A stretch of DNA of 10,506 nt. Origin: Burkholderiales bacterium. Lineage in GTDB: Bacteria; Pseudomonadota; Gammaproteobacteria; Burkholderiales; SG8-41. The translations under genes and the position numbers were made by a program. Below, one piece after another: positions 1 to 5,774 of this stretch (positions within the stretch are counted from its first letter, which is position 1; every line of letters begins with the position of its first letter). The notes under the pieces are model-generated. The model was given only the letters and a program-made list of their open reading frames with translations. It made no database searches and had not been told where the DNA came from. Location of the stretch: positions 1-10,506 of the forward strand of contig SYEN01000022.1 of assembly GCA_005800795.1 (NCBI GenBank). Reading direction: 5' to 3'.

Positions 1-1
1 G

Positions 2-196
2 ATCCGGCTTGCGGTGCGCGTGGTGGAAGACCTGTACACGGCCAGCGGGGGCAATGCCATATTCGAAGGCAGTCCGATCCAGCGCCACTTTCAGGACATT
101 CACGTCATCACACAACATCTGCAAGGGCGCCTCGCGCACTATGAACTCGCAGGCAGCTACCTGCTGGGGCTGCCAGTCGATGAAGGCCGTCTGTAG
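2..196 (+). CDS. C-terminal end of an acyl-CoA dehydrogenase-fold flavoprotein (partial)
   Basis: Only the last 65 codons are present; the gene begins left of the window and ends at TAG 194-196. The segment LYTASGGNAIFEGSPIQRHF followed by QDIHVITQH is typical of the helical C-terminal domain of acyl-CoA dehydrogenases and of the related flavin-dependent monooxygenases (HsaA/HpaB-like, Acyl-CoA_dh_2). There the Gly-rich turn and the R-x2-QD-x-H segment help bind flavin and hold the tetramer. The catalytic part is outside the window, so dehydrogenase and FADH2-dependent monooxygenase cannot be told apart. The ending, with QHLQ and a short Leu-rich helix, leans towards the monooxygenase-like branch. 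It reads into the damaged Bug gene, whose ATG at 180 overlaps its last codons, so the two were probably in one transcript. The family is well supported; the exact function is not. Confidence 0.75.
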   Translation: MRLAVRVVEDLYTASGGNAIFEGSPIQRHFQDIHVITQHLQGRLAHYELAGSYLLGLPVDEGRL

Positions 197-647
197 CATA
201 AAAGTTGACGCCGCTCGCGTTCTGACCGCCGCACTCGCGGTGACGTTCACGTCAGGCGCTGCCAATGCGCAAGATGCCGCAACAGCAAGTTTCCCGAACA
301 AACCCATCCGCATCATCATCACCTTTGCTGCTGGCGGCCCCACCGACGGCATTGCGCGCACGCTGGCGCTGGACCTGTCGGCGTCGCTCGGCCAAAGCGT
401 GATCGTTCAAAACCGCAGCGGTGCCAACGGCCCGATCGGCACGGTGGCGGCGGCACCCGCGACGGCGGACGGTTACACGCAGCTTTGGCAATTGCTGCAG
501 GATCTGATGCAGGCAGCCAAAGCCACACCGGAAGTTTTTCAGCGCTTTCTGGAGAAAGATGCCGAACGCTGGCAGCGCGTGCTGAAACAGGCGGGCGTCA
601 AACCGGAGTCGTTTGATAACGGCCATGATCCACAAAAATATCAATAA
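180..647 (+). pseudogene. Internally deleted Bug/TctC solute-binding protein remnant
   Basis: Starting at ATG 180, the reading frame gives 155 residues; intact Bug proteins have about 320. Residues 1-30 form a signal peptide with a hydrophobic core and an ANA cleavage site before QDAA. Residues 37-100 match the Bug N-terminal lobe: FPNKPIRIIITFAAGG, the PTDGIAR segment, a GQSVIVQNRSGANG-like segment and the conserved DGYT at 97-100. Directly after DGYT (about base 480) the sequence jumps to a C-terminal-like segment in which ATPEVFQRFLEKDAERW and KQAGVKPE resemble the Bug ending TPEEF-x-W-x-AGIK. Roughly 170 residues, including most of the ligand-binding cleft, are missing, but the frame stays open. 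Bug proteins capture carboxylates in the periplasm; this one should not fold into a working binding lobe pair. It has no clear ribosome site and overlaps the upstream stop by 17 bases, suggesting translational coupling if it is made at all. Confidence 0.75.
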
Positions 648-698
648 AATCATATAGTTACGATAAAATACCGATCACCTGTGCAGGAGAAAAAAGCG

Positions 699-1616
699 AT
701 GCTGACCATCACCCCCACCGGCAAGACACTGGGCGCAACAATCACCGGCGTTGATCTGTCCCTGCCATTAAGCCGCGCCGACTTCGCGCAAACCCTGCAA
801 GCGTTGGGCGAGCACGGCGTGTTGCGCTTTTCGGGCCAGCACCTGAGCGCTGCCGCGATACGCGATTTTTCGCTGCGCTTTGGTCCGATCCAGGTGGGCG
901 TGAGTGAAAGTTTTCGCCACCCCGACGTGCGCGAGGTCGGCATCCTGTCCAACGTGATCGAAAACGGCAAGCCGATCGGCCTCGCTGATGCCGGGCAGGA
1001 CTGGCACACCGACATGTCGTACCGCGAGACCATCGGCTTCGTCAACGTACTCTACGCGGTGAAAGTGCCGGTGCGCGGCGGCCAGGCCATCGGCGACACG
1101 CTGTTCGCCAATCTGCAGGCGGCGTACGCAGACCTCGCGCCCGAGTGGAAATCGCGGCTGGCCGGCATGACCGCGACGCATGACTTCAACAAATTTTGGG
1201 ACAACATGCGCCACAACCACGGCAGCAGCCGCCCACCGCTATCGCCTGAACAGCGCGCCAAGCGACCGCCGGTGGTGCATCCGCTGTTCATGACGCACCC
1301 GATCACCGGCCGCACGGTGCTCTATTGCAACCCAGGCTACGCCATCCGCATTAACGAAATGAGCGAGGCAGAAAGTGACCGGGTGCTTGATATGCTGTTC
1401 AATCATCAGTTGCAGGAAAAGTACATCTACCGCCACTCATGGAAGGTGGACGATCTGCTGATCTGGGAGCACATCGGCACGCTGCACAATGCGCTACCCG
1501 ATTACGGCCCGGATGAACACCGCATGATGCTGCGCTGTCAGGTGATGACCACGCCACAGGTCTTTGAGCCGGGATTCCGCGCGCGGGCGGTGGAACTCGG
1601 CACGGCACAGCTTTAA
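699..1616 (+). CDS. TauD/TfdA-family Fe(II)/2-oxoglutarate-dependent dioxygenase
   Basis: A cytoplasmic enzyme of 305 residues, normal for the family. It would use Fe(II), O2 and 2-oxoglutarate to hydroxylate or cleave a small organic substrate. The iron ligands are visible: H103 and D105 in DWHTDMSY, and the distal H263 in TLHNALPDYG. R279 in HRMMLRC is placed to bind the 2-oxoglutarate carboxylate, as R270 does in E. coli TauD. The N-terminal GATITGVDL segment is also typical. ATG 699 is preferred over an in-frame GTG at 681 because AGGAGA (685-690) lies 8 bases before it. Only 51 bases separate it from the Bug remnant, so it probably shares that transcript. Relatives act on taurine, alkyl sulfates, 2,4-D or 2,4,5-T-type acids, and the substrate here is not determinable. 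It is intact and ends just before a hairpin terminator. Confidence 0.88.
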   Translation: MLTITPTGKTLGATITGVDLSLPLSRADFAQTLQALGEHGVLRFSGQHLSAAAIRDFSLRFGPIQVGVSESFRHPDVREVGILSNVIENGKPIGLADAGQDWHTDMSYRETIGFVNVLYAVKVPVRGGQAIGDTLFANLQAAYADLAPEWKSRLAGMTATHDFNKFWDNMRHNHGSSRPPLSPEQRAKRPPVVHPLFMTHPITGRTVLYCNPGYAIRINEMSEAESDRVLDMLFNHQLQEKYIYRHSWKVDDLLIWEHIGTLHNALPDYGPDEHRMMLRCQVMTTPQVFEPGFRARAVELGTAQL

Positions 1617-1620
1617 ACAA

Positions 1621-1645
1621 CAAGGGCCAGACTGGCTGGCCCTTG
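1621..1645 (-). terminator. Intrinsic terminator between convergent operons
   Basis: A perfect 10-bp stem (CAAGGGCCAG pairing with CTGGCCCTTG, 1621-1630 and 1636-1645) encloses a 5-base loop. Read on the minus strand the hairpin is followed by TTGTTT, a modest U-tract, so it best serves the minus-strand operon ending at 1685. On the plus strand it lies 4 bases after the dioxygenase stop codon but is followed by A-residues, so its action there is less certain. Confidence 0.7.
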
Positions 1646-1652
1646 AAAAAAT

Positions 1653-1674
1653 ACTAAATAAAAACAAATACTTA
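1653..1674 (-). repeat. 22-bp AT-rich inverted repeat, left copy
   Basis: Bases 1653-1674 are the exact reverse complement of 4677-4698 over all 22 positions, and the match breaks immediately on both sides. On the minus strand this copy begins 10 bases beyond the DUF6295-like stop codon, between that stop and the terminator. The core on the minus strand is AAGTATTTGTTTTTATTTAG. The sequence is of low complexity, but an exact 22-base match within 10 kb is unlikely by chance. Confidence 0.7.
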
Positions 1675-1684
1675 CGATTTATTC

Positions 1685-1987
1685 TTACTTTTGCTGCCTC
1701 AACTCGGCAGGGGCATCGTCGTAACCACCTCGCCCGCCGAACTCCGCCTGTCTGATAGCGCTTTGAAGCGCGGCGGAAAGTGCCTTCGCCGAATCCAAAG
1801 AAATCTCCAACGCGATTCGTGAACCCGGCCCGAGAGCCTTGTTCACGAAATCGATGGTGATACAGTCATCAAACAGGGCATGGTGCGGGTGATCATAAGA
1901 CACCACGGCATGCGTAAGAACGATCCACCCTTCGCCGCCTTTACCCATGCCGTCGGTTTCGACGATCTCTAGGATGGATGTGCACAT
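1685..1987 (-). CDS. DUF6295-like small protein
   Basis: This is a 100-residue protein without a signal peptide or membrane segment. It starts MCTSILEIVET, has a Gly/Lys-rich turn before GW, then the segment VSYDHPHHALFDDCITIDFVN, followed by a strand-helix tail (RIALEISLDSAKALSAAL). I recognise this from memory as the DUF6295 pattern, in which a YDHP-x-HA histidine cluster and an IDF(V/L)N strand are conserved. No biochemical function is known to me. The His/Asp cluster (around residues 31-42) could bind a metal, but that is inference. ATG 1987 is supported by AAGAAGG six bases upstream on the minus strand. It follows the dienelactone-hydrolase-family gene by only 19 bases, so the two are almost certainly co-transcribed. 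The final 17 residues (GGRGGYDDAPAELRQQK) look disordered. Confidence 0.72.
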   Translation of the reverse strand: MCTSILEIVETDGMGKGGEGWIVLTHAVVSYDHPHHALFDDCITIDFVNKALGPGSRIALEISLDSAKALSAALQSAIRQAEFGGRGGYDDAPAELRQQK

Positions 1988-2006
1988 CGCGAACCTTCTT
2001 TCTTAA

Positions 2007-2753
2007 TTATTTCGACAAATGTTTTTCGTAGAACGCCCACACTTTCTTCCAGCCGTCCAGCGCCTGTTCTGTGCGATAGGGCGGACGGTCATAGTAGAAA
2101 AAGCCGTGGCCCGCGCCGTCGTAACGATGGAAGTCGTAGTTCTTGCCGTGTTTTTTGAGCTCCGCTTCGTGCTGGTTCACCTGCTCCGGCGACGGCGCTT
2201 TGTCATCGTTGCCAAAGAGGCCCAGCAACGGGCACGATAGTCCAGCTGTCATGTCGATGGGGGCTACCGGCATTTTCGGATTCAGATCTTCCTTCGCCAT
2301 CACCACACGGCCACCCCACAGTTCGATGGCGCAATCGATGTCTTTATTCTGGCAGGCATACATAAACGTTTGACGGCCCGCCGAGCACGAACCGAACATG
2401 CCGACCTTGCCGTTCAAGTGCGATTGCGAACGCAGCCATTTGACCGCGGCTTGCGCGTCGCCCATGGCTTGCGCATCAGAAATGCCGCCGTCGGCGCGTA
2501 CCTTGGCTGCGATGTCGTCCGAACTGCCCTCGCCCGCGCGGTTAAACAAATTGGGGCAAATCGCGGAATAGCCGTGATGCGCGAAACGGCGCGTGGTCTC
2601 GAAATAAAACTCGTCCCAGCCGGGAATGTGATGCAACAACACCACGCCGGGGAACGGGCCGTTGCCCAGTGGCTTGGCGATGTAAGCAGAAATTTTGTCG
2701 CCATTGTGGCCGGCGATTTTGATGGTATCGGTGGTCATGCCTTGATGTGCCAT
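2007..2753 (-). CDS. Dienelactone hydrolase family protein
   Basis: An alpha/beta hydrolase of 248 residues, near the usual length for this cytoplasmic family, which classically hydrolyses dienelactone to maleylacetate in chlorocatechol breakdown and includes many other small esterases. Visible features in order: the strand PFPGVVLLHHIPGWDEF (33-49) carrying oxyanion-hole residues; the nucleophile elbow GSCSAG with Cys123, the Cys nucleophile typical of the family rather than Ser; D184 in GNDDKAPS as the likely triad acid; and H216 in GAGHGFFYYDRPPYR, whose downstream RP-x-YR is also characteristic. ATG 2753 has AAAGGAA about six bases upstream; a second in-frame ATG at 2738 is less well served. 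It lies 19 bases upstream of the DUF6295-like gene and 205 bases downstream of the Bug gene. The family assignment is firm; the substrate is unknown. Confidence 0.9.
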   Translation of the reverse strand: MAHQGMTTDTIKIAGHNGDKISAYIAKPLGNGPFPGVVLLHHIPGWDEFYFETTRRFAHHGYSAICPNLFNRAGEGSSDDIAAKVRADGGISDAQAMGDAQAAVKWLRSQSHLNGKVGMFGSCSAGRQTFMYACQNKDIDCAIELWGGRVVMAKEDLNPKMPVAPIDMTAGLSCPLLGLFGNDDKAPSPEQVNQHEAELKKHGKNYDFHRYDGAGHGFFYYDRPPYRTEQALDGWKKVWAFYEKHLSK

Positions 2754-2958
2754 GGTGTTTCCTTTCAGTAGACAGTGGAAAGAGAGTTGGAACTGGAGTT
2801 CAAGCGATTTGCCGGAAGGGAACCGCCCGGCAAGTTACTGCAAAAAAGGTGCTAAAAACTCACGGCAGAATTGTAGCCGAAAATACGGTATTACCCACCC
2901 CCGCATGCGAACGACCGAAAGCGGCTGGTGTTGCGCTTCACGCGGCGTGGGTAAGCGG

Positions 2959-3930
2959 TCAATCAATCACCGCGCCCGAAGCCTTGATAATCGGCAACCA
3001 GCTCGCGACGTCGGCCTTGGCGAGTTCGGCAAATTCCGCCGGCGCGCGATACGTCGCCGGCGTACCGAGCTTCGTGTAACGATCACGCACATCGGGCCGC
3101 GCAAGGCCGCGGCGGATTTCTTCGGTAAGCCGCGTCACCACCGCTTTCGGAATATTCGGCGGTCCGCACACACCCTGCCACAGCACCGTTTCAGCATCGG
3201 GAAAGCCCGCCTCGCGCGCCGTGGGTACGTTAGGCAGTTCCGACATGCGCCGCGGACCACTCACCGCCAGCAGCTTGAGCCGCGGCCCGATGTTGACCGT
3301 CGCCAGCAGCCCGAACAAGAGATGCGTTTCTCCACCAGCCAGTTCAGGAACGCCCGAGCCTTTGTACGGCACATGCGTCATGCCCAAGCCCGCGCCGCGA
3401 TTCAACCGTTCGGCCAACAGGTGTGAACTACCGCCCACACCCGGCGACGCGTACAGTACCTTGCCGGGATTGGCCTTGGCCCACGCGGCGAATTCCTTGA
3501 GCGAGTTCGGCGGAATCGTCGCGGGCACCGCAGCCACCAGATACGACTCCACCACCTGCGCGATAAGCGTGAAATCCTTGATCGGATCATACGGCGGCTG
3601 GCGCGTCAGATACGGCCCGGTCACATGCGAACTGGTGGTGCACATGAACAGCGTGTAACCATCCGGCGTCGCCTTCGACACATCGCGAGCGGCAACAATG
3701 CTCGCCATGCCGGGCCAGTTCTCCACCACCACCGGCTGACCAAAGCCCTCGGATAAAATCTGCGACACGATACGCCCTGATACGTCAACACCCGAGCCGG
3801 CGACGAAGCCGACGATCATGCGTAGGGGTTTGTTGGGGAATTCCTGGGCGGTGGCGCTCGTGCTCGTGAACGTGGCGGCGAGCACGGCCAGTGCCATGGG
3901 CAAGGCGTGGCGTAGCCTGTGCGATTTCAT
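2959..3930 (-). CDS. Bug/TctC-family periplasmic tricarboxylate-binding receptor
   Basis: This 323-residue protein is the normal length for Bug (tripartite tricarboxylate transporter substrate-binding) proteins. Residues 1-28 are a signal peptide (basic start, Ala/Leu core, ATA before QE), so the mature protein should be periplasmic. Family landmarks follow: EFPNKPLRMIVGFVAGSGVD, the GQPVVVENWPG segment, TPDGYTLFM, a central GGSSHLLAERLN-like helix, the THVPYKGSG loop, SELPNVPTAREAGFPD, and the closing PAEF-x-SW-x-IIKASGA. Typical members bind a carboxylate and hand it to a membrane permease, or act as a sensor-like receptor. No TctA/TctB genes occur here, which is common for Bug genes. ATG 3930 has a strong GGAGGAG five bases upstream. 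The gene probably heads the minus-strand catabolic operon with the hydrolase and DUF6295-like genes. The ligand is not predictable from sequence. Confidence 0.92.
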   Translation of the reverse strand: MKSHRLRHALPMALAVLAATFTSTSATAQEFPNKPLRMIVGFVAGSGVDVSGRIVSQILSEGFGQPVVVENWPGMASIVAARDVSKATPDGYTLFMCTTSSHVTGPYLTRQPPYDPIKDFTLIAQVVESYLVAAVPATIPPNSLKEFAAWAKANPGKVLYASPGVGGSSHLLAERLNRGAGLGMTHVPYKGSGVPELAGGETHLLFGLLATVNIGPRLKLLAVSGPRRMSELPNVPTAREAGFPDAETVLWQGVCGPPNIPKAVVTRLTEEIRRGLARPDVRDRYTKLGTPATYRAPAEFAELAKADVASWLPIIKASGAVID

Positions 3931-3978
3931 TCTGTCTCCTCCATGCGGTGTAATTTTTGTAGGGTGGAAGTGGTAAAA

Positions 3979-4290
3979 CTATTCAACGAGAAGCGCGGGA
4001 ATATCCTGCCGTTGATGCAACACGCGGACGACATCCACATAATCCGCTTGTTCAAAATAAAACATCAGATACGGAAACCGCTCAACAACGGCAAAGCGCA
4101 AGCCTTCGACATCCAACAAGCCAGCATACCGCAGCGACCCCGCTTCGGGAAAACGTTCAATGTGCTGCATGCAGTCATCCACCGCACGCACAAAATCCTC
4201 GGCCACCGGCACGCCGGCTTCGGCAAGATAATGACCGAACGCCGTAACAATATCCTGTTGTGCAAGTGCGCGTTGTATGACGCGCTTCAC
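3979..4290 (-). CDS. parE: ParE/RelE-family toxin of a type II toxin-antitoxin module
   Basis: A 103-residue protein with the ParE architecture: two N-terminal helices (residues 5-45: ALAQQDIVTAFGHYLAEAG, then VAEDFVRAVDDCMQHIERFP), the PEAGSLRYAGLLDVEGLR turn, and the C-terminal strands RFAVVERFPYLMFYF and DYVDVVRVLHQRQDI. The VLHQRQD ending is a classic ParE signature. ParE toxins act in the cytoplasm, commonly on DNA gyrase, whereas RelE relatives cleave mRNA; the helical N-terminus and ending favour ParE. The start is GTG 4290, overlapping the parD stop in a GTGA arrangement, which implies translational coupling. All core elements look intact. I see no sign of truncation. Confidence 0.88.
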   Translation of the reverse strand: MKRVIQRALAQQDIVTAFGHYLAEAGVPVAEDFVRAVDDCMQHIERFPEAGSLRYAGLLDVEGLRFAVVERFPYLMFYFEQADYVDVVRVLHQRQDIPALLVE

Positions 4291-4538
4291 GCGCCGCCCG
4301 GCGGCTTCGCGCGCTGCATCAGCGTGTCACGCAACTCGCTCCACGGCAGGCCCGGCGGCGAATTCAGACCCGCCGCAATCAGCGCGCGCATCTGCTCCTT
4401 GGCGCCTTCCTGCTCATCCTTGCGCACCAAGTCACGCACATACTCGCTGTGCGAACCATAGCCGCGCTCGGCAACACGGCGGTCGACAAACGCTTTGAGC
4501 GTATCGGGCAACGAGACATTCATGGTGATTGTGGGCAT
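4287..4538 (-). CDS. parD: ParD-family ribbon-helix-helix antitoxin
   Basis: An 83-residue antitoxin. The N-terminal MPTITMNVSLPDTLKAFVD gives the DNA-binding beta-strand of a ribbon-helix-helix dimer, followed by the helices RVAERGYGSHSEYVRDLVRK. The second half (EQEGAKEQMRALIAAGLNSP, then PWSELRD) is the toxin-wrapping tail typical of ParD. I chose ATG 4538 over an in-frame ATG 15 bases upstream because GAGG sits seven bases before it and the protein then begins with the conserved MPT-x-T. It overlaps the toxin start by 4 bases. Such antitoxins repress their own promoter. An 8-bp palindrome, CGCATGCG at 4549-4556 just upstream, is a possible but unproven operator half. Confidence 0.88.
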   Translation of the reverse strand: MPTITMNVSLPDTLKAFVDRRVAERGYGSHSEYVRDLVRKDEQEGAKEQMRALIAAGLNSPPGLPWSELRDTLMQRAKPPGGA

Positions 4539-4653
4539 GGGGTTACCTCGCATGCGTAGTTGACTTGAAAAAGTTTGCCAATTCTAGGGCATGGCGCATG
4601 GCTTTGCGGTGATATCTTGCTGGAGGCATACGTGCGGGAGGGGGTCAATTTTC

Positions 4654-4668
4654 CAGCACTACGTGCTG
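4654..4668. other. Short perfect hairpin in the parDE-phd intergenic region
   Basis: CAGCAC-TAC-GTGCTG makes a 6-bp stem with a 3-base loop. On the plus strand it is followed by AAGTTTT. No plus-strand gene ends before it, so if it terminates anything it would be stray transcription; it may instead be the edge of an old repeat. Confidence 0.35.
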
Positions 4669-4676
4669 AAGTTTTA

Positions 4677-4698
4677 TAAGTATTTGTTTTTATTTAGT
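4677..4698 (+). repeat. 22-bp AT-rich inverted repeat, right copy
   Basis: This is the inverted partner of 1653-1674, identical over 22 bases in opposite orientation. It lies in the intergenic region between the divergent parDE and phd-vapC modules, 8 bases after the small hairpin at 4654-4668. The pair brackets the whole minus-strand block (DUF6295-like, hydrolase, Bug, parDE). Confidence 0.7.
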
Positions 4699-4772
4699 TT
4701 ATTCAACAGCATCTCGTGCCTAATCGCCCTCACATCAAGCAGAGCTGAACGCCTTGAAAGATGCTGTAATAA

Positions 4773-4792
4773 GTGACACACTGTGACACATG
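4773..4792 (+). promoter_or_regulatory. 10-bp tandem repeat at the antitoxin start, candidate autoregulatory operator
   Basis: GTGACACACT is followed directly by GTGACACATG, so GTGACACA occurs twice at a 10-bp spacing, one helical turn. The second copy runs into the antitoxin ATG at 4790. Phd/YefM antitoxins autorepress through short repeated sites close to their promoter, and this is the only repeat visible there. No obvious Shine-Dalgarno sequence precedes the ATG, and I could not identify a clear -10/-35 pair. Confidence 0.4.
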
Positions 4793-5041
4793 AAAACCAT
4801 CTCCATCCGCGAACTGCACGAAAAGACCGGTGATTGGGTACGTCGCAGCGTAACGCTTGGCCCCATCACGGTGACCGACCACGGCAAAGTCATCGCGCAA
4901 ATCGTGCCTGTAGAAGCCACCGTCGCAACCAACCCGTTCGCAGCACGCAAGCTGCGCAAAGGCTACGCGCGCCTGCTCGGCAAACTCAACGGCGGCACGG
5001 ATAGTACTCAATCGGTATCAGAAGACCGGGATCGCGCGTGA
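4790..5041 (+). CDS. Phd/YefM-family antitoxin
   Basis: An 83-residue protein beginning MKTISIRELHEKTGDWVRR and continuing with ITVTDHGKVIAQIVP. This is the Phd/YefM pattern: an N-terminal strand-helix, then the (I/V)TxxGKxIAxI(V/I)P hairpin that forms the DNA-binding dimer. The C-terminal half (residues 46-83, rich in Ala, Lys, Gly and Ser) is the expected flexible, toxin-neutralising and protease-sensitive tail. The stop codon overlaps the downstream toxin's GTG by four bases. It is divergent from parDE, 251 bases away. It is expected to bind the downstream PIN toxin and to repress its own promoter. Confidence 0.87.
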   Translation: MKTISIRELHEKTGDWVRRSVTLGPITVTDHGKVIAQIVPVEATVATNPFAARKLRKGYARLLGKLNGGTDSTQSVSEDRDRA

Positions 5042-5475
5042 GTTATTTCGACTCGGCATATATCGCCAAGTTTTACGTGGACGAACCCGAAAGTGATGCC
5101 ATCCGGCGGCTGGCCGAATCTCTCGGACGCGCGCATTGCAGCGCACTCGGCCGTATCGAAGTCACCAGCGTGTTTCACCGCAAGTGGCGCGAAGGCGCTT
5201 TCACCGACGGCGAGTTTCGTGAAGTATCGGCTCAGTTCACCGACGATTGCGCAGCAGGGCTATGGACGTGGCTTGCAGTCACGGATAGTTTGATCGCAAG
5301 CACTGCTGAATCCCTGCGTACACTGAGCAAAACCATAACCATCCGCTCGGCGGATGCGCTACATCTAGTTTGTGCCCGGGAGCATGCGTTGCGGCGTGTC
5401 TATACCAATGATCGGCATATGTTGTTAGCGGCGGGGGCGTTTGGGGTTGAGGCGGTGGCTGCCGATGTACCGTAG
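5038..5475 (+). CDS. vapC: VapC-like PIN-domain ribonuclease toxin
   Basis: This 145-residue PIN-domain protein starts at GTG 5038 within the GTGA overlap with the antitoxin stop. The four acidic positions of the PIN active site can be assigned: D5 in SYFDSAYIAKFYVDE, E41 in LGRIEVTSVF, D106 in SADALHLVCA and D125 in YTNDRHML. These residues hold Mg2+/Mn2+ for RNA cleavage; family members usually cut tRNA or rRNA loops. The length and motif order are normal and nothing appears missing. It is co-transcribed with the Phd-type antitoxin, a common mixed pairing. It is the last gene before the lower-GC region and a weak hairpin at 5492-5507. Confidence 0.88.
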   Translation: MSYFDSAYIAKFYVDEPESDAIRRLAESLGRAHCSALGRIEVTSVFHRKWREGAFTDGEFREVSAQFTDDCAAGLWTWLAVTDSLIASTAESLRTLSKTITIRSADALHLVCAREHALRRVYTNDRHMLLAAGAFGVEAVAADVP

Positions 5476-5491
5476 GGTGCCAATAGGTGAG

Positions 5492-5507
5492 GTGCGTTGA
5501 ACCGCAC
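5492..5507 (+). terminator. Weak hairpin after vapC, possible terminator or REP-like repeat
   Basis: GTGCG-TTGAAC-CGCAC forms a 5-bp stem starting 17 bases after the toxin stop. No T-run follows. The surrounding GTAGGGTGC and GGTGCGTTGAACCGCAC motifs resemble dispersed palindromes I have seen near gene ends in proteobacteria, but only one copy occurs here, so function is uncertain. Confidence 0.3.
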
Positions 5508-5575
5508 GCAGTATGCGAGTAAATCATGAAGCGCAGTACCGATTGTGCTCTACACGAGCTTTGTCACGATCGATT

Positions 5576-5624
5576 TTGACACCGCAAAAAAAACTGTATT
5601 AATATACAGCTATCAAACTATAAT
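5576..5624 (+). promoter_or_regulatory. Promoter for the Gp37/Gp68-family gene
   Basis: A perfect -35 hexamer TTGACA (5576-5581) is followed after 18 bases by TAATAT (5600-5605), a fair -10. A second, perfect -10 TATAAT lies at 5619-5624, with TGTATT 18 bases before it as a weak -35. Either would transcribe rightward into the gene at 5775, leaving a 140-170 base leader in which I see only very short ORFs. The LexA-like box overlaps the first -10, the expected position for repression. Confidence 0.55.
5594..5609. promoter_or_regulatory. LexA (SOS) box
   Basis: CTGTATTAATATACAG matches the CTGT-N8-ACAG operator of gamma- and betaproteobacterial LexA exactly. It is near-symmetrical (CTGTAT and ATACAG around TAAT) with the AT-rich centre of strong SOS boxes. 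It overlaps the -10 of the predicted promoter. I found no other such box in the window. It predicts DNA-damage induction of the downstream Gp37/Gp68-family gene. Confidence 0.72.
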
Positions 5625-5661
5625 AGCCATGGTTTGTTGAACATGAGACACCAATAAAATC

Positions 5662-5674
5662 AATTAGATATTTC
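5662..5674 (+). repeat. 13-bp direct repeat, left copy, flanking the Gp37/Gp68-TcmP pair
   Basis: AATTAGATATTTC occurs here in the leader of the Gp37/Gp68-family gene and again at 7634-7646 beyond the TcmP gene, in the same orientation. Identity stops at once on both sides. It could be the footprint of the module's insertion or a shared regulatory site. Confidence 0.45.
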
Positions 5675-5774
5675 TAAGAGGTCCAATTGCGGAATGACCC
5701 TTTAGTCGCTCCCAAGTCCTATAAACATATGGAGCCTTGGGGCTGTCTGGCATAATCTTAATACGAGGAAATTC

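Noticed and set aside
2370..2771. Plus-strand open frame of 133 codons opposite the dienelactone-hydrolase-family gene
   Set aside because: It is the complement of a well-supported gene, with no own start signal or domain.
2809..2833. Inverted repeat TTGCCGG / CCGGCAA between the Bug and hydrolase genes
   Set aside because: The 11-base loop and lack of a T-run on either strand make it a poor terminator; no other role can be supported.
4630..4660. GGGGGTCAATTTTCC stretch resembling ends of some IS elements
   Set aside because: Only one copy is present, with no transposase or second end nearby, so a remnant cannot be distinguished from chance.
5625..5774. Possible leader peptide or riboswitch in the leader of the Gp37/Gp68 gene
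   Set aside because: Only ORFs of a few codons and a 4-bp hairpin (AGCC-TTGG-GGCT) were found, with no recognisable aptamer.
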